Assembly (NCBI GenBank): GCA_018398815.1
Contig: CM031626.1
Span: 40,008,417 to 40,072,416 of the forward strand
Origin: Conus ventricosus
Taxonomy: Eukaryota > Mollusca > Gastropoda > Neogastropoda > Conidae
Direction: 5' to 3'
DNA: 64,000 nucleotides
Of the stretch, positions 22,686-36,386 are shown one piece after another. The notes under the pieces are model-generated. The model did not search any database, was not told where the DNA came from, and worked only from the letters and a program-made list of their open reading frames with translations. A program made the position numbers and the translations under genes. Within the stretch, counting starts at the first letter, position 1; every line of letters starts with the position of its first letter.

Positions 22686-23819
22686 GTATAGAGAGATGCA
22701 TAGATAATACCGGGCGAAACACAAGGTAAAAGGAGAGGTAAAGGAGAGAAAAGATACCGGGAACAGGGAGACAATGCAGAAGCTCAAGCAGAGGTGGCAG
22801 AGACATAAAGGGAAAGAATTTTGGGATGAGACATATCATGGGCAGACTGGGAACAAATGGAGAGGATGAAAAGGACAGGCATTGGTAAATTGACAGAAGT
22901 AGGGGGAAAGGAAAGGGGTGATTTAATGAGGGAGCAGGCTAGAGGTGCGAACAGGAGACAGAAAGAGAAATGAGGGATGAGGCGCAAAGCATGGTAGACA
23001 GTGAACGAAGAGCCAAATTTCCAATACTGCCGTCGATAACAAGAACACCACTGTGACTTCTGCATATGTAAAGGTAGACTAGGGAGGCGGGGGTGGGGGG
23101 TGGGACAGTGGTTTAGTTTGGCGCAGGGAGGGAAAAAAATTAATAATATGAACAAATGTACTTCCTGCATCCAAATGAGAAAATACCGTAACCAGATCGC
23201 AAAGCTAGAACCTACCTCAGCATCTGGCGAAAAGAATTCCAGAATTCCCCCCTCAGCAGACTCAAGGGCAGGACCGCTAGAAGCCACACTGACGCCCTTC
23301 AAGACTCACGTGTGAAGGTGGAGCACCAGGTCTTGAAGGTAGCGAAGTGGGGGGGCGGGGGGGGGGGGGAGGCAGTGAAGGGAACTATGTGGGCTGGGGT
23401 TGAGTCACATATGGCAGCTTACAGGTATAGTAAGGACGCACGTGATTTATGAGTGTGGCCCTGTTGGCCACATTGGATCTAAAAATAGGACAGAAATCAG
23501 ATCTGAAATGGTCTGTGGCTGTGAAAGTAACGTCTGCTCTTCTGAGAGGTCAAGTGAGACAAAGACAACTCTCGTTATGGCCAAACTTGGTCCATGGCGA
23601 TGATAAAAACAAGGTCTGTATACACTGCATGCTTAACGCTTGTGTTCTAATTTAAAGTGCAATTCCAGACAGAATGCATTCGAATGTTTTTCCTTCAGAG
23701 ATAAAAAAAAAGCAAGTCATGTTATATTTGAATTGTGTCTGTAATGTGTGCGTGTGTGGGGGGGGTGGAGGGGGGGAGGGGGGCAGGGTCATAGCGTTTA
23801 CAACATTAGTTCTTGCTGT

Positions 23820-25860
23820 CAGTGTGTGGCTAAGGAGAAACAGTGTGGACGGGTACAGTGACTGTGTGGGCAACTACGACGAAACCAACTGTGATTTTTA
23901 TGATCATACAATTTATGAAACAAACCCCCCAGCGTGATCAACTTTGACTTACCTGGAAGTTACACCGTGACAACCCCTTCCAGAAAACAGCACACAGTGC
24001 CCAGACTCTCACTTTCAATGTCACGGTGATTTCTATTGCCTCCCTGTCTATGTCAGATGTAATGGCATAAACGACTGCCCATATCATGAGGACGAAATTG
24101 ACTGTGAACATTATAGGACGTGCCCGGGTCTCTATCGATGTCGTGGACGAAAGAAAACGATATGTGTGCACGTGAATCACCTGTGTGATGGTCGGCCACA
24201 ATGCCCACTGCACGACGATGAACTGGCGTGCAACATTGTTTGTCCTGAGTCATGTGTTTGTTACGGTTTAGCCTTCTCCTGCAACCGCTCGTTTCCGTTC
24301 AGCTCTTACCCACAGCTACGCTACCTTGAAGTCAAAGGTAGTGAGATGAGTATGAGTGACATCACTAACAACATCATGCTGATCCACCTGGTGTACAGGC
24401 GTGTGGGTGGAGGAACTTGACTAGAGTGATTCTCCCAAATCTCCACAGCATGGACCTCAATAACAACCTACTTCATTCAGTCAGCTTTAGTCACTTTGTG
24501 GGAATGCCTCAACTTCGAGCGTTGAATTTGGCAGGTAATCCTATGTCAGGCGGCGTTTCGCATGTCCCAAACCAGCATGTCTCTCGTTCACTGGCGATTT
24601 TCAATATTTCCCATGTCCAGGCACATCGCATAAACATGAGTACCCTGTCAATTCTGATGCCAAAGTTAAAGATCCTAGACTTATCATGGAGTGATATTAA
24701 GGTACTTCATGGGCAGTGCTGTTTAACAAGCTTCAGGTTCTTGATTTACAGGGTTGTCAGATAACTGATTTCACTCCAGATTTTATGAAACCCATTGCAA
24801 ATCTTAGATATGTTTTATCAGTGAATTTTAAATTATGTTGCTCTGTGGTTTTACCGGATAATTTTCAAGGCAAATGTTTGGCCCATCTAATGAAATGTCG
24901 TCCTGTGATGACTTGTTAAAACATATTACTTACCGCTGTGCTTTTGTCATATTTGCCATTCTGGCTGTTCTGGGGAACTTAGGTGTCTTTCTTTATTGTA
25001 TACAGTGTTTGTCAGAAAACACACAAACTGCTTTGTTATATTTGTTCTTCATTTGTGTGCTTCTGATTTTTTTATGGGAGTGTATGTAGTCTTCATTAGC
25101 GTCGCAGGCCAATTGTACGCTGGTGCCTAATATTTGGAAAGATACTGAATGGAAAACTAGTTTACCTTGCAGTATGGCAGGGTTCATGTCCATGTTATCA
25201 TGTGAACTATCAGCATTGCTAATCTGTTTGATTACATTCGATCGTCTCATTGTTCTCTATGTTCCTTTAAGTCACATTCGGTTTCAAGCCACTTCAGCGC
25301 ATGTAGTTTGTGGCATCATGTGGGCACTGGGTGTCATTCTGGCAATGGTACCTCTCCTGCCAGTCACCTCACACTGGGAGTTTTTCCAGCAGACAGACAT
25401 TTGCATCCCGCTGCCAGTGACTGGAAGTGACTCTCCTGGTCACATTTATGCGTTCAGTGTCGTGATCATCTTCAACCTGATTCTCTCTCTTATAACTGGT
25501 GTGGGTCAGTGTTTTATTTACTGGTCAGTGAGGACAAGTACTATGTCTCATCTACTGAAAAGGACCCAAGATGTAAGCTCTGGTAATACTCATTCCAAAG
25601 AAGCAGGTATAGCCAGGCGTCTCCTGTCTGTTGCTGTGTCCAATTTTCTGTGCTGGTTTCCTGTCAGTCTGTGTGGGGTCCTGGCTGCCAGTGGTGTCAT
25701 CATCCCGGAGGAGGTCAATGTTGCAATGGTCATTTTCCTCTTGCCGCTCAATTCATCACTCAACCCGTTCCTCTACACTTTGAATATAATCCTAGAAAAT
25801 CGGCGCAGAGTACAAGAACAACGTTTACAGAAACTGTTACGTCGTCAGCAGAAATTGTAA
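23820..25860 (+). pseudogene. GRL101/relaxin-receptor-like LRR GPCR, copy A (broken)
   Basis: Same architecture as copy B: a partial then two full LDL-receptor class A modules (CDG/DC/DE patterns), a Cys-flanked LRR N-cap (CPESCVC), several leucine-rich repeats including LKILDLSWSDIKVL, and a rhodopsin-like 7TM with LGNLGVF in TM1, FDRLIVLY after TM3 and NPFLYTLN in TM7. The longest frame (25123-25860) covers TM3 to the C-terminus. Against copy B it has about eight single-base indels, near 23.85, 23.93, 23.97, 24.39, 24.71, 24.88, 25.03 and 25.12 kb, so no long product is possible as given. The region from 23.94 kb on looks intronless. 5' exons with a signal peptide were not found. The ligand is unknown. 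Confidence 0.88.
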
Positions 25861-25958
25861 AGCTTGTTATAAATAATTTACTAAAAATATAACGTGGAAG
25901 AAAACATACTTTTATACAGATCGTCACCAAATGACTATTCGTGAAGTGCTTTTGGTTA

Positions 25959-25960
<2 letters not shown>

Positions 25961-26021
<61 letters not shown>

Positions 26022-26127
26022 CACATGCACACACATGCACACACACATACACACACGCACTCGCACACACGCGCGCTCGCACACACACACCCACACACAC
26101 ACACGCACACACACACACACACACGCA

Positions 26128-26192
<65 letters not shown>
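25961..26192. repeat. CA microsatellite with CACG variants, copy A
   Basis: About 230 bp. It matches the start of the longer array at 38508-38914 in copy B. The LINE at 26193 is inserted in it; CA repeats continue on its far side at 31835-31936. Confidence 0.95.
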
Positions 26193-26195
<3 letters not shown>

Positions 26196-26204
26196 GACTC
26201 GCTC

Positions 26205-26215
26205 CAAGATGGCGG
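26205..26215 (+). promoter_or_regulatory. YY1-like motif at the LINE 5' end
   Basis: CAAGATGGCGG lies about 12 bp inside the inferred 5' end. It matches the core of the YY1 site, which in mammalian L1 elements sits at the same position and sets the transcription start. A role here is inferred from position and motif only. Confidence 0.45.
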
Positions 26216-26272
26216 ACACAGTTAGACACTGAGATCAAGGGTCTGCTGATATTTCCTCAAAACTGCATTAAT

Positions 26273-26815
26273 ATGATCAGGCTGACGAGATCCAGAAGCA
26301 TGGGCAGCCGTTCAGCTTCAAAACCCATGAATGAGCAAGAAAACAGCGCCACGAGAGTTGAAAACGTAGAAAGCGCCAGGAAGAAGAAGCTGATCCGATC
26401 AGCGCGCAAAGCTGCCCAGCGCGTACGTGAGGAGGACAAGGGAGACGCCAGGGAAAATCGACACAGCTCTACATCGGACACAGTGAGTGTGATCGATGAT
26501 ATGAAAAATATGATAATCGGTCTATGTGATCGTGTGTCAAGCCTGGAAAACACGATACACGAACAGAAAACGATGATTGAAAATATGATTGCATCTAGAG
26601 TTGTCATGACAACAACAGTTTCGGACGATCATACTCAAACTGATAATCCTACCTGTCCCACGTACGTGAGATCGCAAAATCGATCCCTACTGCTCCCCAA
26701 CATCCCGGACGACAAAAGAAAACAGAAGACAGAACAAAAGAGAAAGAAAAATCTAAAGCAAAGGAGGTTGGAAAAGAACTTAAGAAAAATGACGTCAACG
26801 ATTCACATGACGTAA
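26273..26815 (+). CDS. LINE ORF1 protein, basic coiled-coil part
   Basis: The upstream open frame is only CA repeat, so the start is placed at Met 26273 (MIRLTRSRSMGSRSASKP). About 180 residues: a basic N-terminus, a Lys/Arg-rich helix (residues ~35-60), a coiled-coil-like segment (DDMKNMIIGLCDRVSSLENT, about 80-110) and a very basic C-terminus. This is the composition of LINE ORF1 RNA-binding proteins. No zinc knuckle is visible. The ORF1 reading probably continued into the next segment before a frameshift near 26.81 kb. Confidence 0.7.
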   Translation: MIRLTRSRSMGSRSASKPMNEQENSATRVENVESARKKKLIRSARKAAQRVREEDKGDARENRHSSTSDTVSVIDDMKNMIIGLCDRVSSLENTIHEQKTMIENMIASRVVMTTTVSDDHTQTDNPTCPTYVRSQNRSLLLPNIPDDKRKQKTEQKRKKNLKQRRLEKNLRKMTSTIHMT

Positions 26816-26819
26816 ACGA

Positions 26820-27583
26820 TCAGGAAAAAGAAAACAGAATTCTATTAGGGCCTAGATCAAAACAGAAAGAAGAGAAACAAGATTTACCTGTAGTTGCCAT
26901 GCTCCACGACTCAGTAATGAAAGGAGTGAATGGGAGAAGACTGGGCCGCTCATATGGCTTTGAAACAACGGTTTGCGAAGCGTATAGGACTGAAGACCTC
27001 CTCTGATGCTTCAGAAACTTCCATCCTCTGACGAAAAGCCAGCTGACGCAGTGGTTATCCATTGCCGACTAAATGACATTCAGAGAAGGGATCCCAAACT
27101 AGTCAGCAAAATGTTCTCACAATGTGTCGAAGACTTCGCCACTGCTCACCCTGAAGTTAAGGTCATTGTGAGTAAACTCGCACCGGTCAAAGATTTCGAA
27201 CTCAACACGAAACGAGAGCTTTTCAATGCCTTGACAACAACAGAGCTGCTCAATATCAAAAAACGTTTCATTTGTCTCACACTCCAACCTGCATCCTAGC
27301 AACCAGACACACAGAGACGGCATCCACCCAACACCTAGGGGGTCAAGTGTCCTTGCAGCAAACGTTGGACGGCATGTCAGGGAGCTGTTCTGGGAGAAAC
27401 CAAAGAAGACTGCCAGACTGCGGAAGCAGAAACACCCAGAAACTATCAACAAGACTTCAGAGGTCACCAGCCCTTCCCTGGAACCAGAGGTCCCTGGTGG
27501 AACATGTTTGATGTCCTTTGCCCAGAGTGGTTCTAAATCAACATCTGAGAGACATTTAGTGCAGTTTTTGAGGAAATTTTAGT
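26820..27583 (+). pseudogene. SGNH-hydrolase/esterase-like segment of LINE ORF1
   Basis: Three blocks occur in the right order. A Ser block (MLHDSVMKGVNGRRLGRSYG, Asp-Ser at 26908-26913) stands where the family has Gly-Asp-Ser. A C-R-L-N-D block (27063-27077) stands where the family has Gly-x-Asn-Asp. A DGIHPT block (27316-27333) carries the catalytic Asp-x-x-His. Spacing of about 50 and 80 codons fits. Esterase-type domains are known in ORF1 of CR1-like LINEs. Two frameshifts (about 27.0 and 27.27 kb) break it. The expected Gly residues are replaced (His-Asp-Ser and Arg-Leu-Asn-Asp), so activity would be doubtful even without the shifts. Confidence 0.65.
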
Positions 27584-27810
27584 TATGAACTCTGTTCCTC
27601 CCACCTTAAGCGATACTTTTCTTGTTGTTCTTTCCGTTATCCGAACATTTTCAAAGTGTATGTGTTATATCTAAGTGGGCTACAAGTCCACATTAATTTT
27701 GACAGTGAATTCATTTCCCCTTAACTATTTCCACCCATCCTGTTTTGTTCGTCATTTTTAAGTCGGAAAGCAATTGTATTTAGCTTGCTTTCGCACCCCT
27801 GCCTGTTTTC
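27584..27810 (+). other. Inter-ORF region of the LINE
   Basis: Stops in all frames; separates the ORF1 region from ORF2. Nothing else recognised. Confidence 0.5.
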
Positions 27811-28486
27811 ATGATGTCATCTATGAAAGTTATGCAATGGAATGTTAGATCTGTTTCCACAAATTTGCCATATCTCATTCAACATCTGGCGAATAACATA
27901 TACCAAGCACTTATTTTACAATCGCTCAACGTGAAAAAGAACAAACTGCCCAAACTACCAGGTTATTATTATCCACCTGTGTATGAGCAAGTTGAGGATA
28001 CTTCTAAAATCAGTGCGGCTATATATATTAAAGAAGGGATAGATTACAAAGTACGCCCTCCCCCTGCACCAAATAATACTCACGGTTTACATTTGTGTGC
28101 AGCTCAAGTAAAATTTAATGAAAATCATACAATAAACGTAATTTCTGCGTACTTACCTAAAGGACCCAATGAATTTAACACAGAATGGTTACATACTCTT
28201 CAAGATAAAGAAAAGTGGCTGATAGCAGGGGATTTTAACGCTCATTCCCATTCTGGGATAAAGATTGTGCATCAGTTACTAGTAACCGCTTTGTTGAAAA
28301 TATCGTGATTCTTGTTTATATATGCTTAACGATGGCCGCATCACTAGAATTCCGGACATCTCAACACACAGGCATCAGCATTGATTTAACTTTGGTATCT
28401 CCTTTGCTAGCCCCAGAATGTAGCTGGGATACCTTTAATGATACTTTGGGTAGCGATCATTTCCCATTATTATAACATTTAATGAA
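27811..28486 (+). pseudogene. Apurinic endonuclease domain, LINE ORF2
   Basis: Starts MMSSMKVMQWNVRS (the Asn motif). The middle contains INVISAYLPKGP, and WLIAGDFNAHS carries the GDFN motif. The frame is lost at about 28250-28300. The SDH motif follows in another frame near 28455. The Glu expected in the second motif (usually Q-E) reads Gln-Ser here (LILQSLN), a possible inactivating change. The domain makes the target nick. Confidence 0.88.
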
Positions 28487-30603
28487 ATGACAGAGTCTTA
28501 TGAATCTCACGTAGACAAAATTCCAAAATATAATTATAAACTTGCTGACTGGGAGAAATTCAAAAATAGTCTGGATGCTTGTCATACTGAAAGTGTTGAT
28601 ACTGATAACATAGACCAATTATATTCATACTTTACTTGTGCCATTCTTAGAGCTGCTGATGTAGCAATTCCAAAGTTCCATCCAGTCAAATCAAACAAAC
28701 ATTCAGGAAATATCTGGTGGACACCAGCCTGTGATGCAGCCGTAAATAAGAAGAAATCAATGTTTAAGATATATCTAAAAGACAAATCACCAGAGAATCT
28801 AATTGCTAAAAGAAAAGCAAATCATCATAGCAATATGGTAATAGCGCAGGCGAAAAGGCAATACTGGTCCTCGTTCTGTACAAATGAAATTTCAAACCAT
28901 ACAGATCTCCAAAAGTTTGGAAAAAGTTTCATGAAATGAAAAAAGGTGTAAATTTGCCATCTTGTCCTATAAGACTGAAGAACAAAGAATTTCCCTCAAA
29001 CTCAGAAAAGGCAGAATTATTCGCTAATATGTTTTCAGACTCTATGCGTCTAGAAGGTCTGGCCAATAAAAATAAAACATATAGAACTGAAGAAGAAGGA
29101 AAAGATGAATACAAAGATCCAGTTAGTGACAACAGTCACTTCATCAATGCTCCAATTACTTTTGATGAAGTCAAAGATGCACTTATATCTCTTCCCAAAA
29201 AGAAATCATCTGTAGGATTAGATATAGTTTCTAATGATATGCTTAAACACTTGCCAGATAACTTTGTTTTATTGTTGCATAAATTGTTTCAGAAATGTTG
29301 GGTTGAGGGTGTTATGCCAGAACACTGGAAACAGTCTGTCATCGTTCCTATTCTAAAGCATGGTAAAAACTCCAGTGGACAAACATAGTTACAGGCCAGT
29401 TGCTCTAACCTCACATACATGTAAACTTCTGGAGAGGATTATTTTAAGAAGATTGGTTCATTATTGTGAAGTAAATAAAATCATTCCCATTAACCAAGCA
29501 GGTTTCGGAAAGGCAGGTCTGCAATCGATAATTTGGTGAAAGTTACAACAAACATAAAACAACAGTTTGCGAGAAGAAAAAACGTTATTGCAACTTTCTT
29601 TGATATCAAGAAAGCCTATGACCAAGTCTGGCATGCCAAGCTTCTTTATAAACTTAAACAGACTGGTTTATCGGGTCATCTATACCATTTCATTAAATGC
29701 TTTTGAGTAAAAGAAGTATACAAGTTAGAGTAGGGAATTCATATTCAAATTTTAGATCTCTTCACATGGGCTTGCCACAAGGTTCCGTAATTGCACCTCT
29801 GTTATTTAATATCTTGATGAACGATTTGCCATCACATTTGTCAAAACATGTAGTATTAGTACAATATGCAGATGATATCTGTATATGGATGAATGTTATT
29901 GTGAAGAAATACATCTAAAAGGGCATTAAACTATATCAAGAAGCTATATCAAAGGGAACTTGATAAAATAAACAATTATATGGTCACAAATGGTCTTGCA
30001 TTATCTTCAGAAAAGACTCATATGATGCTTTTCAATAATGGTAGTAATCCTGCTGAGCTACCTATGTTTAAAATTGAAAACGAAACAATTCAGTACAAGG
30101 ATTCGGTAAAATTTTTGGGTTTGTTTCTTACAACAAAGCTAACGTGGAACGCTCATATCAACCATATTGTGACTAAAGCAAGAAAATGCTTAAATTTTTT
30201 AAAAGTAATAAGTAAACAATACTGGGGACAAGACAGCAAAATTTTGAAACATCTTAGCACAACATTAATTCGATCAAAATTATCCTATGGACAAGAAATA
30301 TTTTTTAGTGCTCCAAATTATTTACTTAAGAAACTTCAAAGTATCGACTGCAAAGGATACAGGCTTGCTCTTGGTGTACCCTTTCACGCATCAACCTTCG
30401 GAACTTATAAAGAAATTGGAGAATTGCCTTTGGATGAATATCGAAATCTTGCATGTGCAAAGTACGTTCTTAGGACCTCAACACCTGACAACTTTGTCTC
30501 GGAAGAAGTACAAATAAAATCAGAAATAAATTATCCTAAACGGGCCAGACAGATATCTTCATTAAAGCCAATTGGCTCATATGTATCTGACTTACTTAAA
30601 TAG
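28487..30603 (+). pseudogene. Reverse transcriptase, LINE ORF2
   Basis: A linker (28487-28939) and RT entry (28936-29388, with SVGLDIVSNDMLKHLPDN and MPEHWKQSVIVPILKHGK). The Asp block FFDIKKAYDQVWHAK is at about 29598-29640. LPQGSVIAPLLFNILMNDLP precedes the intact catalytic box VQYADDICIW (Y-A-D-D at 29865-29876). The thumb is at 29980-30603. At least four frameshifts or stops lie between fragments. Confidence 0.9.
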
Positions 30604-30666
30604 TCGGAAATAAATCCACAGTGTATTGATGCACAGCATGTAGTTTCTCCTTACCCTAACTGGGAG

Positions 30667-31604
30667 ATGAATAAACCACATTTTGATATCAATTACACTG
30701 ATGTGAAAAAGAATGAGAATCCAAATATTATGCAAAGTGAAGTCCGATTTTACCTAGAGAATAAATACCCAAATCATTTAAAGGTATACACAGATGGCTC
30801 ACTCTTAGATGATCACCGTGCTAGTTCAGGTTTTGTTATACCAGCTTAAAAAAAGAAAAGTCATACTTCATTGGTAAAAATCGATCAATATTTACCGCCG
30901 AACTCGTTGCTATACTTATGGCTCTTAATTACATAGTTGATCTTCCGTTGAACATTTTTCAAATTTTATTCTGCGTCGATTCTCAGTCCGTACTGTATGC
31001 TTTACGTTCATTTGATTACAAGAAAAAATCCAAAATTATCAAAGAAATCAATCAAATGATTAACATTTTATGTTTAAAGGGAACCAATATCACCTTTTGC
31101 TGGGTTCCTTCACACGTTGGATTATATTCAAACGATTGTGCTGATAGAGCCGCAAAAAAAGGTGCAAGGCAAGACAGGGAATCAATAGAAATAAACATCC
31201 CATTATCCGTTACAGAAGGGTATCATTTACTAGAGCAAGCATCGTGGAACAAAGTTTCAAAATCTCTCCATAGGAAGGAGAAATTCTCTGGTCTCTTACT
31301 GAATTCGGTTAGTTTAACAAACAAAATAGCTGTGAATTATAGCAACAGTTTCAAATTTAGACACATTACTTCGCTCTCTTATAGGATAAAGCTTAATGCC
31401 TTCAAAACAAAATTCAGCAAGAATGTTAAATGTCTGTGCGGTGAACAAATTTCAAACCAACACATTCTTCTGGAATGCCAGAGATTGAGACCTATTTTAC
31501 CGGCTATTTCTGAAAGTTCTCTTGACAGTATTCTTGAGAATTTTAGTTTGTTGTTTGATTTTGCGAAGTGTTTACTACGCAGTCCTATGGGACATTTGTT
31601 ATAG
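30667..31604 (+). pseudogene. RNase H and C-terminus, LINE ORF2
   Basis: YTDGSLLDDHRASSGF (first Asp), then a frameshift, then ILFCVDSQSVLYALRSF and FCWVPSHVGLYSNDCADRAA in a 228-codon frame. A Cys/His cluster follows (VKCLCGEQISNQHILLEC). The frame ends SPMGHLL, a terminus also seen in the LINE fragment at 52.07 kb. RNase H after RT is the mark of the I superfamily. Confidence 0.9.
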
Positions 31605-31652
31605 TTTGTGTTATGATTCAAAATAGTTATTTAAAGTTGGCTTTCCCATAGC

Positions 31653-31685
<33 letters not shown>

Positions 31686-31834
31686 GATTGTAAAGATGCT
31701 TTTTTTTTTTGTATATGATTGCAAATGACCCACCCACCTCCTCCTCATGCTCCCCCTCTCCAAATCCTTTCCCTTCGTCTAATATCACTTAATGTGGAAA
31801 GACGTTAAATTGAAGACAACAACAACAACAACAC
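31605..31834 (+). other. LINE 3' UTR and tail
   Basis: Includes two T-runs and ends GTGGAAAGACGTTAAATTGAAG followed by (ACA)n, recurring with changes at 52.49 kb. This is likely the 3' signal recognised by the family's RT. Confidence 0.6.
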
Positions 31835-31840
31835 ACAACA

Positions 31841-31933
<93 letters not shown>

Positions 31934-31936
31934 CAC
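31835..31936. repeat. CA microsatellite, far side of the LINE insertion
   Basis: (CA)n with (CACG)n, continuing the array of 25961-26192 after the LINE. It is followed by ATAAGAAAAATACAGTTCCCC, which matches copy B at 38918. Confidence 0.93.
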
Positions 31937-32426
31937 ATAAGAAAAATACAGTTCCCCTCCAAAAGAAAACTGAGCTTGTTTATTGACACGGTAATCTCCC
32001 TTAGGTAGAGCTGCACAGCAAAATGGACAGTGAAAGAAGAACACTCTCCCTCGCCCCTTCCACCCCCTCACCACCCCCTCCTCGTCTTTATGTTACAGGT
32101 GCTCTAATACAACTCCCTAAGGGAAGGGGAGAAAGAAGAGGGATAGAGTCTATTACCTAGCAACAGTTTTTGTGCAAAGACTAAAATCAATACAGTGAAC
32201 TACAACTGCGTGCTGCATTTCACGACACATGCTTGTAATGTGTACAAAATTGATCCAACATGCAACGACAACAACAACGACGACGACGACGACAACAACA
32301 ACAACACTGACTGGGGAAAAATAAATAAAATGGAGATGAGGAAGGATATGCTACATTTAAATAAACTCATCGGTTTAACATAAACATATATACATACTGA
32401 GCAAATACGGAAGTAGATCTCTCTCT

Positions 32427-32473
<47 letters not shown>

Positions 32474-32700
32474 GTGCCTATCTTCATCCCTACCTCTCCT
32501 TCCCTCTATCCATAGAGCAGTGTCTGCAACTGTTGGCCCCAGATCGACCTTTTGACCTTACCCCTCCCTTTTACCTCCTCTCCCCAGACTTCCTCCTCCT
32601 ATGTGTCTTCCCCTGCACGTGTCTACTGTCAGTAATATGACGCCGTAACGCACGTGCACATATGACATTAAAGTATTTCTATATGAGCACTGGGAAAAAA

Positions 32701-32701
<1 letters not shown>
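31937..32701. other. Spacer between duplication copies, with a CT microsatellite
   Basis: 31937-32045 is the end of duplication copy A and holds one unit of the minisatellite expanded at 38.95 kb. The rest is unique: an (AAC/GAC)n trinucleotide run (32267-32306) and a (CT)n array at 32417-32471. No gene is supported. Confidence 0.7.
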
Positions 32702-32764
<63 letters not shown>

Positions 32765-32790
32765 TGCACGTGCGTGCATGTGTGTGTGGG

Positions 32791-32818
<28 letters not shown>
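32702..32818. repeat. TG microsatellite opening duplication copy B
   Basis: Compound (TG)n ending TGTGTACTAAGC, equivalent to 21631-21727. Confidence 0.95.
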
Positions 32819-32821
<3 letters not shown>

Positions 32822-33392
32822 AAGCATTTTGAAGGGTGTGGTTTTGAAAGCAAAAGGATGGACAGTCTACATTTACTGGCAGGGTAGGTGAGGTTGGGCG
32901 CGTCCTTTTATCAACCCACTGTAGAAATATGTCTGGAGCAGTCAGACTGTTGCATGTGTTATGTTTGTATCTCACATCTGGTAGGTGAGATATGTGTGTA
33001 AAAAGCATTACAGACTGTATTTGACCCGAGTGAATCAAAGGTAAGTACTGCCAAACTAACATGACTGAAAAGCAACTCATTTCATGCTCCTGGTCTCCTT
33101 CCAGTCAGACAAACAAAAGATGTAGACAGGCAACCTTGAATAGAAGGAGTCAAGATGGGCGTCCATATATGGGATGTGATCGAAGATAAGAAATTGCTAT
33201 ACTGTGGTCTGATCTTCATTAGATACAGATGATGGATTCCTTGAAGGCAGTGAAGTGCTCGAAAGAACAAACATAACCAGATCCTGCTGTTCTGATTCCA
33301 TTAGCACGACTCACCTTATTACCAAGAAAATTGTCAGTAGTTCAAAACAAGCTCCAGACCAAGCAAGGCAAACACTACCTGCTTACTTGGGA

Positions 33393-34905
<1,513 letters not shown>

Positions 34906-34974
<69 letters not shown>
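34906..34974. repeat. GA microsatellite, right part
   Basis: (GA)n after the LINE. The following ATTTAAGATAT matches copy A at 22419. Confidence 0.95.
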
Positions 34975-34980
<6 letters not shown>

Positions 34981-35106
34981 ATATGTTATTTGTATTAGGC
35001 CTTAGTCCATGAGGGGGAAATGACCATGTAACTGAATGAAGGTACACAAAATCTTCAAAATAAAAGGTGCCAAATTAACATAACGCGTGCGGGCGCATGC
35101 GCGCGC

Positions 35107-35112
35107 GAGTGT

Positions 35113-35197
<85 letters not shown>

Positions 35198-35240
35198 CAG
35201 AGAGAGATAGAGAGAGAGAGAGAGACAGAGAGAGAGAGAG
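35107..35240. repeat. Compound TG then GA microsatellite, copy B
   Basis: Equivalent to 22537-22685. Confidence 0.95.
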
Positions 35241-36386
35241 GGGGGTATAGAGAGATGCATAGATAATACCGGGCGAAACACAAGGTAAAAGGAGAGGTAA
35301 AGGAGAGAAAAGATACCGGGAACAGGGAGACAATGCAGAAGCTCAAGCAGAGGTGGCAGAGACATAAAGGGAAAGAATTTTGGGATGAGACGTATCATGA
35401 GTAGACTGGGAACAAATGGAGAGGATGAAAAGGACAGGCATTGGTAAATTGACAGAAGTAGGGGGAAAGGAAAGGGGTGGTATAACGAGGGAGCAGGCTA
35501 GAGGTGCGAACAGGAGACAGAAAGAGAAATGAGGGATGAGGCGCAAAGCATGGTAGACAGTGAACGGAGAGCCAAATTTCCAATACTGCCGTCGATAACA
35601 AGAACACCACTGGGACTTCTGCATATGTAAACGTAGACTAGGGAGGCGGGGGTGGGGGTGGGACAGTGGTTTAGTTTGGCGCAGGGAGGGGAAAAAAAGT
35701 AAGATGAACAAATGTACTTCCTGCATCCAAATGAGAAAATACCGTAACCAGATCGCAAAGCTAGAACCTACCTTAGCATCTGGCGAAAAGAATTCCAGAA
35801 TTCCCCCCTCAGCAGACTCAAGGGCAGGACCGCCAGAAGCCACACTGACGCCCTTCAAGACTCACGTGTGAAGGTGGAGCACCAGGTCTTGAAGGTAGCG
35901 AAGTGGGGGGGGGGGGGGGGTCAGTGAAGGGAACTTATGTGGGCTGGGGTTGAGTCACATATGGCAGCTTACAGGTATAGTAAGGACGCACGTGATTTAT
36001 GTGAGTGTGGCCCTGTTGGCCACATTGGCTCTAAAACTAGGACAGAAATCAGATCTGAAATGGTCTGTGGCTGTGAAAGTAACGTCTGCTCTTCTGAGAG
36101 GTCAAGTGAGACAAAGACAACTCTCGTTATGGCCAAACGTGGTCCATGGCGATGATAAAAACAAGGTCTGTATACACTGCATGCTTAACGCTTGTGTTCT
36201 AATTTAAAGTGCAATTCGAGACAGAATGCATTCGATTTTTTTTCCTTCAGAGATACAAAAACAGTGTGTGTTATGCAAGTCATGTATATATTTGAATTGT
36301 GTCTGTAATGTGTGCGTTTTGTGTGTGTGTGGGGGGGGGGGGGGGTCAGGGTCAATAGCGTTTACAACATTAGTTCTTGCTGTCAG

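Larger units (their letters stand above)
21728..25960. repeat. Segmental duplication, copy A
   Basis: From CTAAGCATTTTGAAGGGTG (about 21728) to GGTTATCACACAC (about 25960) this matches 32819-38507 in the same order and orientation, with very few substitutions, apart from the LINE insertion in copy B. It carries a receptor gene (23.82-25.86 kb). At 21.73-23.8 kb I see no supported exon, only microsatellites and unique sequence also present in copy B. After its terminal CA array, copy A resumes beyond the inserted LINE at about 31937-32045. Confidence 0.95.
26193..31834 (+). mobile_element. LINE-2 of this window: nearly full-length I-type LINE with esterase-like ORF1 part
   Basis: A 5.64-kb plus-strand element. 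It has a short 5' UTR with CAAGATGGCGG, ORF1 (26273-26815), an SGNH-hydrolase-like segment (26820-27583), and ORF2 with endonuclease, RT and RNase H (27811-31604). The 3' UTR ends GAAAGACGTTAAATTGAAG plus (ACA)n. Frameshifts break both ORFs. Both ends lie in CA repeats that are continuous in copy B, which defines the insertion. It is the same family as the LINE at 17281-21600. Confidence 0.92.

Noticed and set aside
22266..23302. Minus-strand ORFs of 100-170 codons in the duplicated region (also 34.97-35.86 kb)
   Set aside because: The first part is microsatellite; the 172-codon frame has no recognisable motif, and copy B keeps it only because the copies are nearly identical.
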